From Phaeodactylibacter luteus (GTDB lineage: Bacteria > Bacteroidota > Bacteroidia > Chitinophagales > Saprospiraceae): 64,000 nt of DNA. The DNA is taken from NCBI RefSeq assembly GCF_007993045.1, contig NZ_VOOR01000010.1, positions 1 to 64,000 of the forward strand. The letters run 5' to 3'. The position numbers and the translations under genes were made by a program. This document shows positions 26,831-36,365 of this stretch, one piece after another (position 1 is the stretch's first letter; each line of letters begins with the position of its first letter). Below the pieces are notes generated by a model that was given only the letters and a program-made list of their open reading frames with translations, was not told the origin of the DNA and searched no databases.

Positions 26831-27489
26831 TGTACGGGTGCTGTTGATTTTCCTGTTTCGGTATACCGGCTAAGATACACCATAATCCCCGGAAAGCCTT
26901 GCGGCAAGGGCAGCAGCTCCCTGCCCTTTTTTTGGGGCTTCCCCCTGCCGCACGGCAGGGGGCGCTACGCTTTGGGGCTCGCTATCCGCTCGGCCCTATC
27001 GGGCTTGCCACCCCGCCGCATCGCTAAGCCGGGCAACAGCAAAAAAGCAGGAAAAACCTTCTAGCCGGTTGCCGAAAGGCTTGTGCTTCCTTCGCCTCCT
27101 TTTGCCCCCCCGGCAGGCGATGCCTCCCTGCCATTTTCACCTCCTCCAACCCTGATCCCGCCCGGATGAGCAGAGCCATCAAAGCCCTGCACCATGCTGC
27201 CCTGATTTCCCCTATCAAGCTGCAAGACATCTCAAGGAATTGCAGGCTGTAGAGCACATCGCTACCATTCCCTGCATTGAATTTGTACTTTTGCACTAGC
27301 CTTGATGCATCGGGCCAATATAGTGGAAAAAATAAGCTGTTTTCAACCACGCGCCGGCATCTTTCAGGAGCTTTGCCCAAGCTGAGTGCCTGGAAGAAAG
27401 TGTAGCGGAGCAAGCAAAGAGCCATTTCAACCCTGCAATGCCCCCGGCACATCAAGGCTAGTGTACCATCCCCTAAAAATAAAACAGAT
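26831..27489. repeat. Intergenic stretch with a degenerate copy of the dispersed element
   Basis: The part at about 26930-27035 matches the repeat core in reverse orientation (GGGGCTCGCTATCCGCTCGG, then CCCTATCGGGCTTGCCACCC). Both terminal repeats are lost and the rightmost core is diverged. The rest, up to the start at 27490, has a long open frame on the minus strand, but its composition (Cys-, Arg- and Leu-rich, no domain) does not look like a protein. I see no RNA gene here. Confidence 0.5.
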
Positions 27490-29760
27490 ATGCGCCTTTT
27501 CCTCCTTCTATTGATGATAGGCTACTTGTTGCCAGCCGCCTCCGCTCAGGACAGCCTAAACTTAAGCGCTACCGGCCGTTGGGAAGACCCCACCCTGCCT
27601 GCTGCAAGCGGCATCCGCTACAATGACGTATGGGGCTATACCGATAGCTTAGGCCAGGAATATGGCATCGTCGGCTCTGCCGGGTTCACCTTGTTCCTTC
27701 AGCTCGACGGGCCCACAGGCATAAGGGAAGTCGCCCGCTTTGATGAAGGCTTCAACAGTATCTGGAGAGACTACAAGACTTTCGGGCATTATGCTTACGG
27801 CACAGCCGATCAGGGCAACGCCGGGCTGATCATTTACGACCTTTCCGCCCTCCCAGACACCGTAACCCAAGTCTATTCCTCCAATGAGGTGTTCAGCAGA
27901 GCCCACAACCTTTTTGTGGATGAGGCCCAGGGCAGGCTCTATGTCGCCGGCTCCAACACCCGGGCCAACGGCGTCATTATTTACGACTTGAACGCAGACC
28001 CCGCCAACCCGGTGCTCCTCGGTGACCCTGTATTGCCAGCAGGTGGCTACATACACGACATCTTCGTCAAAAACCATACCGCCTACTGTTCCCATGGCAC
28101 TTCCGGGCTAGCCGTATACGACTTGTCCGATGCCGCCCAGCCGGTTACCCTTGGCACCCTGACCAGCTATCCCGAACAAGGCTACAACCACTCCAGCTGG
28201 CTTTCGGAAGATGATCAACTGCTGGTATTTGCCGATGAGACCTTTGGCCGCAGCCTGAAAGCTGTGGATATGGCCAATGTGCAAGAGATGGAAGTGACCG
28301 ATCTGTTCAAGTCCGAGATGCTGGCCCCGGAGCACACCAATTCTATTGCTCACAACCCTTTTATCCGGGGGCAGTATGCGGTGGTATCTTATTACCACGA
28401 AGGCGTACAAGTCTTTGACTTGTCTGACCCCAATGACGTGCAGCGGTTTGCATGGTACGACACCTACCCGCAAAATACCGATTACCAGGGGTTCCGCGGC
28501 TGCTGGGGCGTTTACCCCTTTCTGCCCTCAGGCCGGATTATCGCGACCGACATCTCTAATGGTTTTTTCATTCTGGAGCCGCAGGGCTGGAGCTTTGACC
28601 CTCCTGCCCCCGTTGTGCAGGCCACGCTTTCGGTTGCTGGCGACACCCTGCTCTGCCCTGGCGACAGCCTTCAGCTTTTTGCGGCCTCCACTGGAGAAGG
28701 CTGGGCCTGGGAAAAAGATGGGCAAGAGGTCGAAGGCGCCGGAGATACGCTTTGGATATCGACTGCCGGCAGCTACCGCTACGCCAATAATTCAGGGACA
28801 TTCCCCGTGTATTCTGACACCCTCAACGTAAGCCTGGCAGCGGCCCCTACAGCAGTAGTGCCCACAGCACCCGCTTTTTGCCCTGGCGACACCCTCACGG
28901 CACCCGCTTCCGGCAACTACGACTTGCTGCTGCTCTCCCATGGGGCCACTGGCTTTACAGACAGCCTGCTACAAGGGAGCCCGTTGCTTTTCCCTGCCCC
29001 AGGCGTTTATTTCCCAACCGCCTTCCTTGGCGCTTGCCGCCAAAACCTGGACAGCATCGTTGTCACCGTAGCAGCAGAGGCAGTAGCCCCAGAAGCCCAG
29101 CCGTTTACCCCTCCCCTGTGCGAAGGGGATGACCTCCTTATCCATATCCCGGGCAGCGGGAGCTACAGCTATTTCCTTGGGCAAGACACGGTTGCCCTGG
29201 ACACCGGCCTGTTAGCCCTGCCCGCTGATGAGTATTGGATAAGCGCTTCCAACGGACAGTGCGAAACCGAGTTCATGCTGGGCGAAACGCCTGCCCCTCT
29301 TCCCGTTCCAGAGCTGCTGCTGCAGGATGGCGTACTGGCCTGCACCTTCGTGAGCTCGGTCAACTACATTTGGGTCTTCAATGGCGAACGGGTGGATACA
29401 ACAGCAGAGGCTACCTATCCTGTTGTCGAAAATGGGGTTTACCAGGTAGGGGTATTTAACGAGTTCTCCTGCCTCGGCTTTTCTGCCCCGTTGGAAGTAA
29501 TGGTCAACGCTGCCTCTAGCGAATCGCCCAATACGGAAGCCCTCATGCTTTACCCCAACCCTTCAAATGGGCTGCTGTATGTGCAGCCAGAGAGCCATGT
29601 CGGCCAGATATCGCTTTACAGCCTTTCCGGCCAGCTGCTCAGGCAGTATGACCGCCCTGCACTGCCCCTGCAGCTTGCCCAGCTTGCCCAAGGGGCTTAC
29701 ATCGTCCGGGTGAAGCTGCAGTCAGGAGAGGAGGTCAGGAAACTGTGGCATAAACATTAG
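27490..29760 (+). CDS. Choice-of-anchor B family secreted protein with T9SS sorting domain
   Basis: 756 residues. The signal peptide ends near PAASAQ. Residues about 40-370 form the choice-of-anchor B region, a beta-propeller built from LVIVD-like repeats (GLIIYDLSALPD, VIIYDLNADPANP, GLAVYDLSDAAQP, VQVFDLSDPNDVQ). A middle part (375-680) has Ig/PKD-like segments beginning with LCPGDSLQL, FCPGDTL and LCEGDDL. The C-terminus is a T9SS sorting domain (LMLYPNPSNGLLYVQP, QGAYIVRVKLQSG). It should be anchored at or released from the cell surface. Catalytic residues are not evident. Confidence 0.88.
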   Translation: MRLFLLLLMIGYLLPAASAQDSLNLSATGRWEDPTLPAASGIRYNDVWGYTDSLGQEYGIVGSAGFTLFLQLDGPTGIREVARFDEGFNSIWRDYKTFGHYAYGTADQGNAGLIIYDLSALPDTVTQVYSSNEVFSRAHNLFVDEAQGRLYVAGSNTRANGVIIYDLNADPANPVLLGDPVLPAGGYIHDIFVKNHTAYCSHGTSGLAVYDLSDAAQPVTLGTLTSYPEQGYNHSSWLSEDDQLLVFADETFGRSLKAVDMANVQEMEVTDLFKSEMLAPEHTNSIAHNPFIRGQYAVVSYYHEGVQVFDLSDPNDVQRFAWYDTYPQNTDYQGFRGCWGVYPFLPSGRIIATDISNGFFILEPQGWSFDPPAPVVQATLSVAGDTLLCPGDSLQLFAASTGEGWAWEKDGQEVEGAGDTLWISTAGSYRYANNSGTFPVYSDTLNVSLAAAPTAVVPTAPAFCPGDTLTAPASGNYDLLLLSHGATGFTDSLLQGSPLLFPAPGVYFPTAFLGACRQNLDSIVVTVAAEAVAPEAQPFTPPLCEGDDLLIHIPGSGSYSYFLGQDTVALDTGLLALPADEYWISASNGQCETEFMLGETPAPLPVPELLLQDGVLACTFVSSVNYIWVFNGERVDTTAEATYPVVENGVYQVGVFNEFSCLGFSAPLEVMVNAASSESPNTEALMLYPNPSNGLLYVQPESHVGQISLYSLSGQLLRQYDRPALPLQLAQLAQGAYIVRVKLQSGEEVRKLWHKH

Positions 29761-29824
29761 GGAGTATCGATTGGGGACAGCGCAACGCAGCAAGTACAAA
29801 CCAGGCTACCGCATTTTTAAAAAA

Positions 29825-30460
29825 ATGAAATACATCCGTTTTGACGATCCGCACCGGCAGAAGCATTTCGACTTTTTCAACCGCATGTCCTCCCCCCACT
29901 TCAGCCTGACCGCACCCTTAGATATTACAAAATGGCTGCACAGCCTGAAGGCCCAAGGGCTGCCGTTTACCCCGGCAATGGCCTATCTCTTGGCTAGCGC
30001 TGCCAACGAGATCCCCGCCTTCAGGTGGCGGATCCGCGGGCAGTCGGTCGTTGAACATGAGCAGGTCAGCCCATCCTTTACGGTGCAGACAGCAGCCTCC
30101 TCTGTATTCAGCTTTTGCACAGTCGAGTACCACCCTTCCCCACGGGCTTTCCTGCGCAGGGCACAACAACAAATGGCAGCTGTGCAGGAAAACCCCTCCT
30201 TTGAAGACGAGCCCGGCAGGGATGACTTCCTGTTCCTCTCTTCTATACCCTGGGTGGCTTTCACTCAAATACAGCATGCAATGCAAAGCCCTGCCGATTC
30301 TGTGCCCCGCATCGCCTGGGGGAAATACTTGGCACAGGATAGCGGGAAAGTCATCATGCCGGTATCCGTACAAGCTCATCATGCGGTGGTAGATGGGCAG
30401 GATATGGGGCAGTTTTTTGAAATTTTAGCCGCCAGCTTTGCACAAGAAGCTAGTTTTTAA
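29825..30460 (+). CDS. Chloramphenicol acetyltransferase-like acyltransferase
   Basis: 211 residues from MKYIRFDDP; a frame extension upstream does not resemble the family. CAT-like trimeric acyltransferases use acetyl-CoA, with the catalytic His in the HHxxxDG motif, here HHAVVDG (about residues 188-194). Other family segments are RQKHFDFFNRMSSPHFSLTA, IPAFRWRI and FLFLSSIPWVAFTQI. Relatives in Bacteroidota without known drug resistance are common, so the substrate may not be chloramphenicol. It lies 64 bases after the anchor B gene and may be co-transcribed. Confidence 0.9.
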   Translation: MKYIRFDDPHRQKHFDFFNRMSSPHFSLTAPLDITKWLHSLKAQGLPFTPAMAYLLASAANEIPAFRWRIRGQSVVEHEQVSPSFTVQTAASSVFSFCTVEYHPSPRAFLRRAQQQMAAVQENPSFEDEPGRDDFLFLSSIPWVAFTQIQHAMQSPADSVPRIAWGKYLAQDSGKVIMPVSVQAHHAVVDGQDMGQFFEILAASFAQEASF

Positions 30461-30641
30461 CACCTTTTGAAAAAAAATGTACACAATGCGGAGCCGTCAA
30501 AAATTCGGGATCCCCTCCCCACGCCGTTAAGTCTACCGGAAATTGTGCTCAAGGTGCTAATTTGTTCTAAATCAAAGTCAAATCCCCATTCTTGCCTTCC
30601 TGCCCGCCTTACAATCTGATGTTCTTTCCTTTGATAATCAA

Positions 30642-30672
30642 TTGACTATGTTTTTTCTTTGTTGTAGCTTTG
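30642..30672 (+). promoter_or_regulatory. Bacteroidota-type promoter for the CBM48/HhH gene
   Basis: TTG at 30642-30644 and TAGCTTTG at 30665-30672 are separated by 20 bases. This matches the Bacteroidota sigma-70 pattern (-33 TTTG/TTG, -7 TAnnTTTG). About 85 bases of leader follow before the ATG at 30758. With the strong terminator downstream, this looks like a well-expressed single-gene transcript. Confidence 0.65.
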
Positions 30673-30757
30673 CACCTTAGTGTGAGGAAAACACTAACAA
30701 AGTGCAACTGTACCGCTAAAACAAAAGGTACACTAGCCCATTAAAAACTAATCAACC

Positions 30758-31444
30758 ATGCTTAAGAAACAGTACCTGAAAAGCAAACCAGCTTGTAAAG
30801 TGACCTTCACCCTGCCTGTAGAAGCTGCCGAAGGCGCAAAAGAAGTAAAAGTCCTTGGAGATTTCAACAATTGGAGCTGGGAGGAAGGCCTGACGATGAA
30901 GGCGTCCAAAGCTGAGTACAAAGCCGTTGCCGAGCTCGAAGCCGGGCAGCAGTACCAATTCCGCTACATGATTGACAAGGCGTACTGGAAAAACGATTAC
31001 CAAGCTGACGCCTACGTCCCATCTCCTTACGGTGGCACCGATAATTCTCTTCTTGTGCTCGACCCCATCGAAGTAGCGGCTCCTGCAACCGAGCAAAAAG
31101 CGGCTCCTGCAAAAAAAGCAGCCCCTAAAAAAGCAGCAGCAAAAAGCACCACGGCTGCCACAGCTAAGGCACAGCCTAAAGCTGCCAAAGACGACTTGAA
31201 AAAGCTGGAAGGCATTGGCCCTAAAATTGCCGGGCTGCTCACCGATGCAGGTTTTGCGACTTTCACCGACCTCGCCAAAGCTAAGCCGGCAGCCTTGAAA
31301 GCCGTGCTTGAAGCTGCAGGCCCTCGCTATAAAATGCATGATTCCGCCACCTGGACAGAGCAGGCCAAACTGGCTGCCAAAGGGGCTTGGGATGAGCTGT
31401 CCGCTCTCCAGAAAGAGCTTAAAGGCGGTAAGCGCAAGAAGTAA
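30758..31444 (+). CDS. CBM48-like domain joined to helix-hairpin-helix domain by Ala/Lys-rich linker
   Basis: 228 residues. Residues about 10-105 resemble the isoamylase N-terminal / AMPK-beta glycogen-binding fold (KEVKVLGDFNNWSWEEGL, YQFRYMIDKAYWKNDYQADAYV). Residues about 107-145 are a histone H1-like Ala/Lys/Pro linker (AAPAKKAAPKKAAAK). Residues 148-228 contain a helix-hairpin-helix of the kind that binds nucleic acid without sequence specificity (LKKLEGIGPKIAGLLTDAGF) and end with the basic GGKRKK. It may bridge a polysaccharide and DNA, or be a nucleoid-type protein with a recruited beta-sandwich; neither is known. Confidence 0.85.
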   Translation: MLKKQYLKSKPACKVTFTLPVEAAEGAKEVKVLGDFNNWSWEEGLTMKASKAEYKAVAELEAGQQYQFRYMIDKAYWKNDYQADAYVPSPYGGTDNSLLVLDPIEVAAPATEQKAAPAKKAAPKKAAAKSTTAATAKAQPKAAKDDLKKLEGIGPKIAGLLTDAGFATFTDLAKAKPAALKAVLEAAGPRYKMHDSATWTEQAKLAAKGAWDELSALQKELKGGKRKK

Positions 31445-31471
31445 ACAGCGCACAACGGATGCGCATATCAT

Positions 31472-31516
31472 AAAGAAGCCCCCCTGCCGGCTCTAGCTTG
31501 GGAGGGGGGCTTCTTT
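31472..31516. terminator. Bidirectional terminator
   Basis: A perfect 14-bp stem, AAAGAAGCCCCCCT (31472-31485) with AGGGGGGCTTCTTT (31503-31516), lies between the convergent CBM48/HhH and VPS10-like genes. The A and T runs at its feet let it serve both strands. Confidence 0.85.
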
Positions 31517-31543
31517 GTCTTGAGCGATAAAAAAGGGCGCTTA

Positions 31544-34500
31544 TCAGTCAAACAACGACAAAGGCAGCTTCGCAACTCGTTCCTGATAGGCTTTGTAGGG
31601 CCCCTGCAGGAAGGCGTCCACCTGTTCCAGCACTTTATCCGTCTGAGCACGGGCCTGATTGAGCATCAGTTGCCCCATACTGCTGAGCTGGCCATCCTCT
31701 GCGTACAAATACCCCCGTACTCCGTAGAGCGCATTGTTCAGCTGATCGGTAGAACGGCGAATGCCCTTGAAATCGTCCGGCAGCATATAAAGCTCTTCGA
31801 GCTGGTCCAAGGATTTCATCAGCTCCTTGCCCATCTTTTTGACCTCCTTCTGCGTACTGTCCGGAGCGGTTTCCAGCAGGGTGTTTACCCGGCCGATCCC
31901 TTTCCGGGCTTCCCGCAGCTTTCCAAACCCGGCTGCAGCCTCTTCTACGATGCGGTAATAAGCCTCGTAGGCCGCGGCCTCTGCTTGCAGGTCTTGCACT
32001 GCGGTCTCCACCCGTGGGTCTGCTCTGACCGCAACTTCCGCCTGGCCTGAATAATCCCCACAAGTTATGTAAAGGGTATAAATGCCCGGTGGGACCCGCG
32101 CGCCACGGGGCGGGTCATCATCTGCTTTAGCATCCCTCCTGCTCGGATAAGCCACACCATTAGCGCGCAGATCCCAAGAGATGCGCTGCAGCCCGCGCTC
32201 TGCTTTTTCTGTAAAGGCCCTTATACTATCCCCCTGCTCATTGCGCACCACCACCTTTATTTTATCGGACAGGGCAGGCTGCTGCTGCTCATCTGCATTG
32301 GCTTCCGTCTCCTCTTCCCCCTCTGCAGGCTTCAGCCAAAGCGAGACCATGGCTTCTGGGCTTCGGTTTTGGCCAATGAACTCTGCATCAGCGGGGAAAT
32401 GGGAGCCCTGATAAGACTTGAAATTCGCCAGATAAGCATCCGGTGCAGGAAATACATGCAGGGTGTCCTCCAATACCTTGCCCGCTGAACGGGCTATAGC
32501 CTGTAAAGGGCGGGTATCATCGAGGATATAGGCTGAACGCCCAAAAGTCCCAATGATGAGGTCTTTCTCCCGAGGGTGGATTTTCAAGTCTGCCACAGGA
32601 GTGCTCGGGAAGCCCTCCTCCCATTTTTGCCATTGCTGCCCCTTATCTAAGCTAAAATACAAACCGTAATCCGTGCCCAGCCAAAGCAGCGATGGGGCAT
32701 CGGGGTCTTGTACAATTGACCACACATGCCCGTTTACCTGCTCCTCGCTCACGATGCGGGTAAAGGATGCCCCAAAATCCTCCGTATGGAAAACCATGGG
32801 CCGCCAATCGTTGCGGCGGTAATCATTGACGACCACGAAGGCTTCCCCCGCGTTTGCGGCAGATACTTCAATCTGTGGTATCCAACTGCCTGGCCTGGCC
32901 CCTTTGAGCTTGCCAGCCAAGTTGGACCAAGTTTTGCCCCCATCCCTTGTCAACTGCAGGTTGCCATCATCTGTACCTACCCAGATGACTTGTTCATCTA
33001 CCGGGCTAGGGGCAATAGCGAGGATGGTGGTATAATTCTCCGCCCGGGTATCATCTATGGTCAGCCCACCGCTCTCAAACTGCCGCTGTTTAGTGGTGTC
33101 ATTGGTAGTCAGGTCAGGGGAGATGATTTCCCAGGACAAGCCGCAGTCGTTGCTCTTATGTACAAACTGGCTGCCGAAATAGACGCCACAACTGCTGAAG
33201 GGGTCCTGTGCAATGGCAGCGTTCCAATTGAAACGCAATTGCAGCCCATCTGGGTGGACCGGCTTCACAAAACGGCTTTTGCCCGTTTCCCTATCGATAA
33301 ATGAAACGTTGCCGCCTTGCGACATGGCATAAACGTAGCGGTTGTCGTCTGGCTTGAACACCACGTCAAACCCATCGCCAAAGTAAACCTCCTGCCAGTC
33401 TGTGTTCTGAATGCCGCCACGTTCCCATACGGAGCTTGGCCCTACCCAAGACCCATTGTCCTGCATGCCGCCGGCTACGTTATAAGGGTAATCCATATCG
33501 TAGCTGATGTGATAAAACTGGGCCAGCGGGAGGTTTTGCACAAACCGCCAGCTCTCGCCCCCATCGTGGCTGATGTTGAGCCCGCCGTCATTGCCTTCGA
33601 TCATATAGTCTGGATTGGCAGGGTGTACCCAGAAAGCATGGTGGTCGGGGTGGGTGCCGCGCCCGAACGGCTCGAAGGTTTTTCCGCCATCTTCGCTTTT
33701 GGACATATAGGACCAAAGGTTGAACACGCGGTTTTCGTTCAGGGGGTCCACGAAGATGTCAGCATAGTAAAAAGGGCGGTTCCCAATGTTTTTATCGGCA
33801 GCCAGTTTCCAGGTGAAACCCCCATCTGTAGATTTATATAGCCCGTTCTCTTTGGCCTCTACGAGGGCATAAACGATATTAGTCTTGGAAGGGGCAATGG
33901 CCAGGCCAATACGCCCCAAGTCGCCCTTGGGCAGCCCATCTTCCGCTGTACGTGCTTCCCAATTATCGCCGCCATCGTAGGATACATAGATGCCGGAGCT
34001 ACTGCCCCCAGAGTTGAAAAACCAAGGTTGGCGGCCGTACTCCCACATCGCAGCTATCAGTTTATTCGGGTTGGAAGGGTCAACCACCAGGTCAGCGCAG
34101 CCTGTTCCCGGCCCAACATACAGGACTTTCTCCCAGGTTGCTCCTCCATCCTGCGTACGGAATACGCCGCGCTCCTCGTTTTCGCCCCATGCAGAGCCCA
34201 ATGCCGCTACATAAACGGTGTTGGGGTCGTCTTTATGGATGATGATCCGGTGGATGGTACGGGTCGCTTCAAGGCCCATACGGGACCAGGTTTTGCCACC
34301 GTCAATTGATTTGAATATCCCCTCCCCGCTATTGTGCGAATTTCGAGGGTTGCCTTCGCCCGTGCCCACCCAGATTTCGTCAGGGTTGTTTTGGTTGATG
34401 GCTAGTGCGCCAATCGACTGTACAGGTTGGGTATCGAATATGGGCTCCCAAGATATACCGCCGCTTTTGGACCGCCATACCCCGCCGGAAGCGGTCCCGA

Positions 34501-34681
34501 TATAAATCACATTAGGCTGGCTGTTGATGACATCTATTGTAGTCACCCTCCCGCTCATCCCAGCTGGCCCAATGCTACGGGGCGACATGCCCTTGAAGTG
34601 TTCTAAATCGATTTGCTGTGCATTGGCGGAACACAGCGACAGGACAAAAGCGGCTACCGCCCACCCAATTTTCTTAAGCAT
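31544..34681 (-). CDS. Large exported VPS10/BNR-repeat beta-propeller protein
   Basis: 1045 residues. A signal peptide (to CSANAQQ) is followed by a long series of Asp-box (BNR) repeats of the SxDGGxTW type: SKSGGISWEP, SIDGGKTWSRM, TQDGGATWEKV, SYDGGDNWEAR, STDGGFTWKLA, SEDGGKTFEP, SHDGGESWRFV, TRDGGKTWSNL. This gives two propellers, sortilin/VPS10-like, up to about residue 720. The C-terminal third (about 740-1045) has a beta-rich segment (KIKVVVRNEQGDSIRAF) and a helical coiled region. Such proteins are abundant in Bacteroidota and are often annotated as glycosyl hydrolases, but no enzymatic activity is implied by the repeats. No T9SS sorting domain is present. Confidence 0.9.
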   Translation of the reverse strand: MLKKIGWAVAAFVLSLCSANAQQIDLEHFKGMSPRSIGPAGMSGRVTTIDVINSQPNVIYIGTASGGVWRSKSGGISWEPIFDTQPVQSIGALAINQNNPDEIWVGTGEGNPRNSHNSGEGIFKSIDGGKTWSRMGLEATRTIHRIIIHKDDPNTVYVAALGSAWGENEERGVFRTQDGGATWEKVLYVGPGTGCADLVVDPSNPNKLIAAMWEYGRQPWFFNSGGSSSGIYVSYDGGDNWEARTAEDGLPKGDLGRIGLAIAPSKTNIVYALVEAKENGLYKSTDGGFTWKLAADKNIGNRPFYYADIFVDPLNENRVFNLWSYMSKSEDGGKTFEPFGRGTHPDHHAFWVHPANPDYMIEGNDGGLNISHDGGESWRFVQNLPLAQFYHISYDMDYPYNVAGGMQDNGSWVGPSSVWERGGIQNTDWQEVYFGDGFDVVFKPDDNRYVYAMSQGGNVSFIDRETGKSRFVKPVHPDGLQLRFNWNAAIAQDPFSSCGVYFGSQFVHKSNDCGLSWEIISPDLTTNDTTKQRQFESGGLTIDDTRAENYTTILAIAPSPVDEQVIWVGTDDGNLQLTRDGGKTWSNLAGKLKGARPGSWIPQIEVSAANAGEAFVVVNDYRRNDWRPMVFHTEDFGASFTRIVSEEQVNGHVWSIVQDPDAPSLLWLGTDYGLYFSLDKGQQWQKWEEGFPSTPVADLKIHPREKDLIIGTFGRSAYILDDTRPLQAIARSAGKVLEDTLHVFPAPDAYLANFKSYQGSHFPADAEFIGQNRSPEAMVSLWLKPAEGEEETEANADEQQQPALSDKIKVVVRNEQGDSIRAFTEKAERGLQRISWDLRANGVAYPSRRDAKADDDPPRGARVPPGIYTLYITCGDYSGQAEVAVRADPRVETAVQDLQAEAAAYEAYYRIVEEAAAGFGKLREARKGIGRVNTLLETAPDSTQKEVKKMGKELMKSLDQLEELYMLPDDFKGIRRSTDQLNNALYGVRGYLYAEDGQLSSMGQLMLNQARAQTDKVLEQVDAFLQGPYKAYQERVAKLPLSLFD

Positions 34682-34711
34682 AGTTTACAATTTTGTTTTT
34701 CCAATACTAAC

Positions 34712-34916
34712 GGCCGTGAACCAAAAGGTCGCGGGCACTTGTACTTTTCAGGCTTTAGGCTGGCATTGGCCTAGCGCTGCGCAGGGGTGGCCGAAGGCCA
34801 GACCCGAGGCCTGTAGGGCGAGGGGCCGAGCGGACAGCGAGCCCCGTAGCATAGCGGCACCTGCCGGCTGGCAGGGGCAGGCCCCATCAAAAAAAAACGA
34901 CAATCTGGCTTGCGCC
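34712..34916 (+). repeat. Dispersed MITE-like element, nearly full length
   Basis: 205 bp with the left end GGCCGTGAACCAAAAGGTCG and right end CGACAATCTGGCTTGCGCC. The flanks AATACTAAC (34703-34711) and AATGTTAAC (34918-34926) agree at 7 of 9 positions and may be an eroded target duplication. The middle holds a copy-specific insertion (near GGCCGAAGGCCAGACC) within the core. It lies 30 bases upstream of the VPS10-like gene start, so it separates that gene from any older upstream promoter. Confidence 0.8.
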
Positions 34917-35040
34917 TAATGTTAACTATGCCCTAAAATAAACCATATAACCTGCCTGTGCTGTATGCGAAGCCTTTGAATTTGGGGCAGCCCTGTAAAA
35001 AAAAGTGATTTAGCATTTTCAGCCCCCTCTAGCAGGCACA

Positions 35041-36288
35041 TCAAGTGCTGTAACGGGCGTAAACGTGTACATCAAGCAGCTGCCCATTTTTCCGGGCTGC
35101 CCGCCGGCTCACCCCCTCTTTTTCAAAACCGGCTTTTTCCAATACCCTGCGGGAGGCTGGGTTGTACTCGAATACGTTGGCAAAAACACGGGAGACCTCT
35201 GCTTTTTCGAGTGCATAGGCCGTCACCAATTTGACAGCCTCTGTACTGATGCCTTGCCCCCAAAAGGGCTCGCCCAGCCAGTAGCCCAATTCTACGCTAG
35301 CCCGGTACACATCTTCTTTAAACAATAAGCTGATTACCCCACTGACCTGCCCTTCTACTTCTATCCCGAACACGGCTTCCTCCCCCGACTGCCTGGCAAA
35401 TGTGATAAAACGGGCTGCATCTGCCCGAGTATAAGGCTGGGGAAAGCGGTCCATCAGGTTGCGGGCGATCTTAGGGTTGTTCGCCAACCGGCTAAGGCTT
35501 TCTTCATCCCCTGGCCGGAGCGGGCGCAGCCTAAACCTTGAGCCATATAAGATAGTGGCCCCTGCCGCATAGGCGGGGCGCTCGGTGGGGTTCAATAACC
35601 GGGGCAGCCGCCTGATGTCCTCTAAAACAGGAAAAGCATACTCCATGAGGATGTCCGTGTTGACCTCTTCGTGCTGCCAGGTGGTGTGGAACGGGATGTG
35701 CACCGCTTGCCCGCCGGCATCTATGACTGGCAGGACATCTGATTTGACGGAGTTGCCGATCATCAGCACTTCAGCAGGAGCAATCCCCAAGCGTTGAAAC
35801 ACCTCCTTATAAGCCGTACGGTTTTTCTCCGAAACCACTTCAACATGGGTGAAGTACCCCGCTAGCCCAGAACGGGCTACTTTAGACTCCTGATCGAACA
35901 GATCGCCCTTGGTAATGATGATGAGATTATAGTGCGGCTGCAGCGCTTTCAGCACCTCCTCCACACCATCCAAAACTTCAATGGGGTAGCTGATCATATC
36001 CTTGCCCATCTGTAAGATAGATGCTACCGCAGCGGCAGGCAGCGCTTTCCCGGCCAGCTCCAGGGCCGTCTCCATCATCGATAGCGTAAACCCCTTTACA
36101 CCATACCCAAATAGAGATAGATTCCTGCGCTCGACTTCATAAATGCGCTGATCGAAATCGATATCGCCTACATAGTCCAGGAGCAGGTCTTTCAGGCGCT
36201 GCTCGGTGTGCCGGAAAATAGGCTCGTTGACCCAGAGGGTGTCATCCGCATCAAAAGCCAGAGTGCGGATCTGTTCATTTGCTATCAT
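35041..36288 (-). CDS. HAD-family hydrolase fused to GNAT acetyltransferase
   Basis: 415 residues. Residues 1-230 are a HAD hydrolase: motif I FDADDTLW, motif II IIITKGD, motif IV MIGNSVKSDVLP, with a helical cap between. Residues about 245-415 are a GNAT N-acetyltransferase of the RimJ/RimL type (FRLRPLRPGDEESLSRL, YWLGEPFWGQGISTEAV for CoA binding, NPASRRVLEKAGF). The two are in one frame with no stop and a short linker (RLLNPTERPAYAAG), so the fusion is real at sequence level. A phosphatase coupled to an acetyltransferase suggests two steps on one small molecule or on a protein, by inference. Confidence 0.9.
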   Translation of the reverse strand: MIANEQIRTLAFDADDTLWVNEPIFRHTEQRLKDLLLDYVGDIDFDQRIYEVERRNLSLFGYGVKGFTLSMMETALELAGKALPAAAVASILQMGKDMISYPIEVLDGVEEVLKALQPHYNLIIITKGDLFDQESKVARSGLAGYFTHVEVVSEKNRTAYKEVFQRLGIAPAEVLMIGNSVKSDVLPVIDAGGQAVHIPFHTTWQHEEVNTDILMEYAFPVLEDIRRLPRLLNPTERPAYAAGATILYGSRFRLRPLRPGDEESLSRLANNPKIARNLMDRFPQPYTRADAARFITFARQSGEEAVFGIEVEGQVSGVISLLFKEDVYRASVELGYWLGEPFWGQGISTEAVKLVTAYALEKAEVSRVFANVFEYNPASRRVLEKAGFEKEGVSRRAARKNGQLLDVHVYARYST

Positions 36289-36365
36289 ATTTTATTTTTA
36301 CCCCTCTTATAGCGCTTGCAGAGCCCCGATGCTGAGTGGGCAGAAGTGCCGTCCTCCGCTCCGCC

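Noticed and set aside
27024-27455. Long open frame on the minus strand (143 codons)
   Set aside because: Cys/Arg/Leu-rich composition with no domain or signal; its 3' end runs into a degenerate repeat copy. More likely a chance frame in GC-rich DNA.
29825-30460. Chloramphenicol resistance gene
   Set aside because: The fold and HHxxxDG motif are present, but many Bacteroidota CAT-like proteins are not resistance enzymes and nothing here (integron, mobile element) supports that role.
31544-34681. Sialidase or glycosyl hydrolase
   Set aside because: Asp-box repeats alone are structural; I could not find the catalytic residues of a sialidase.
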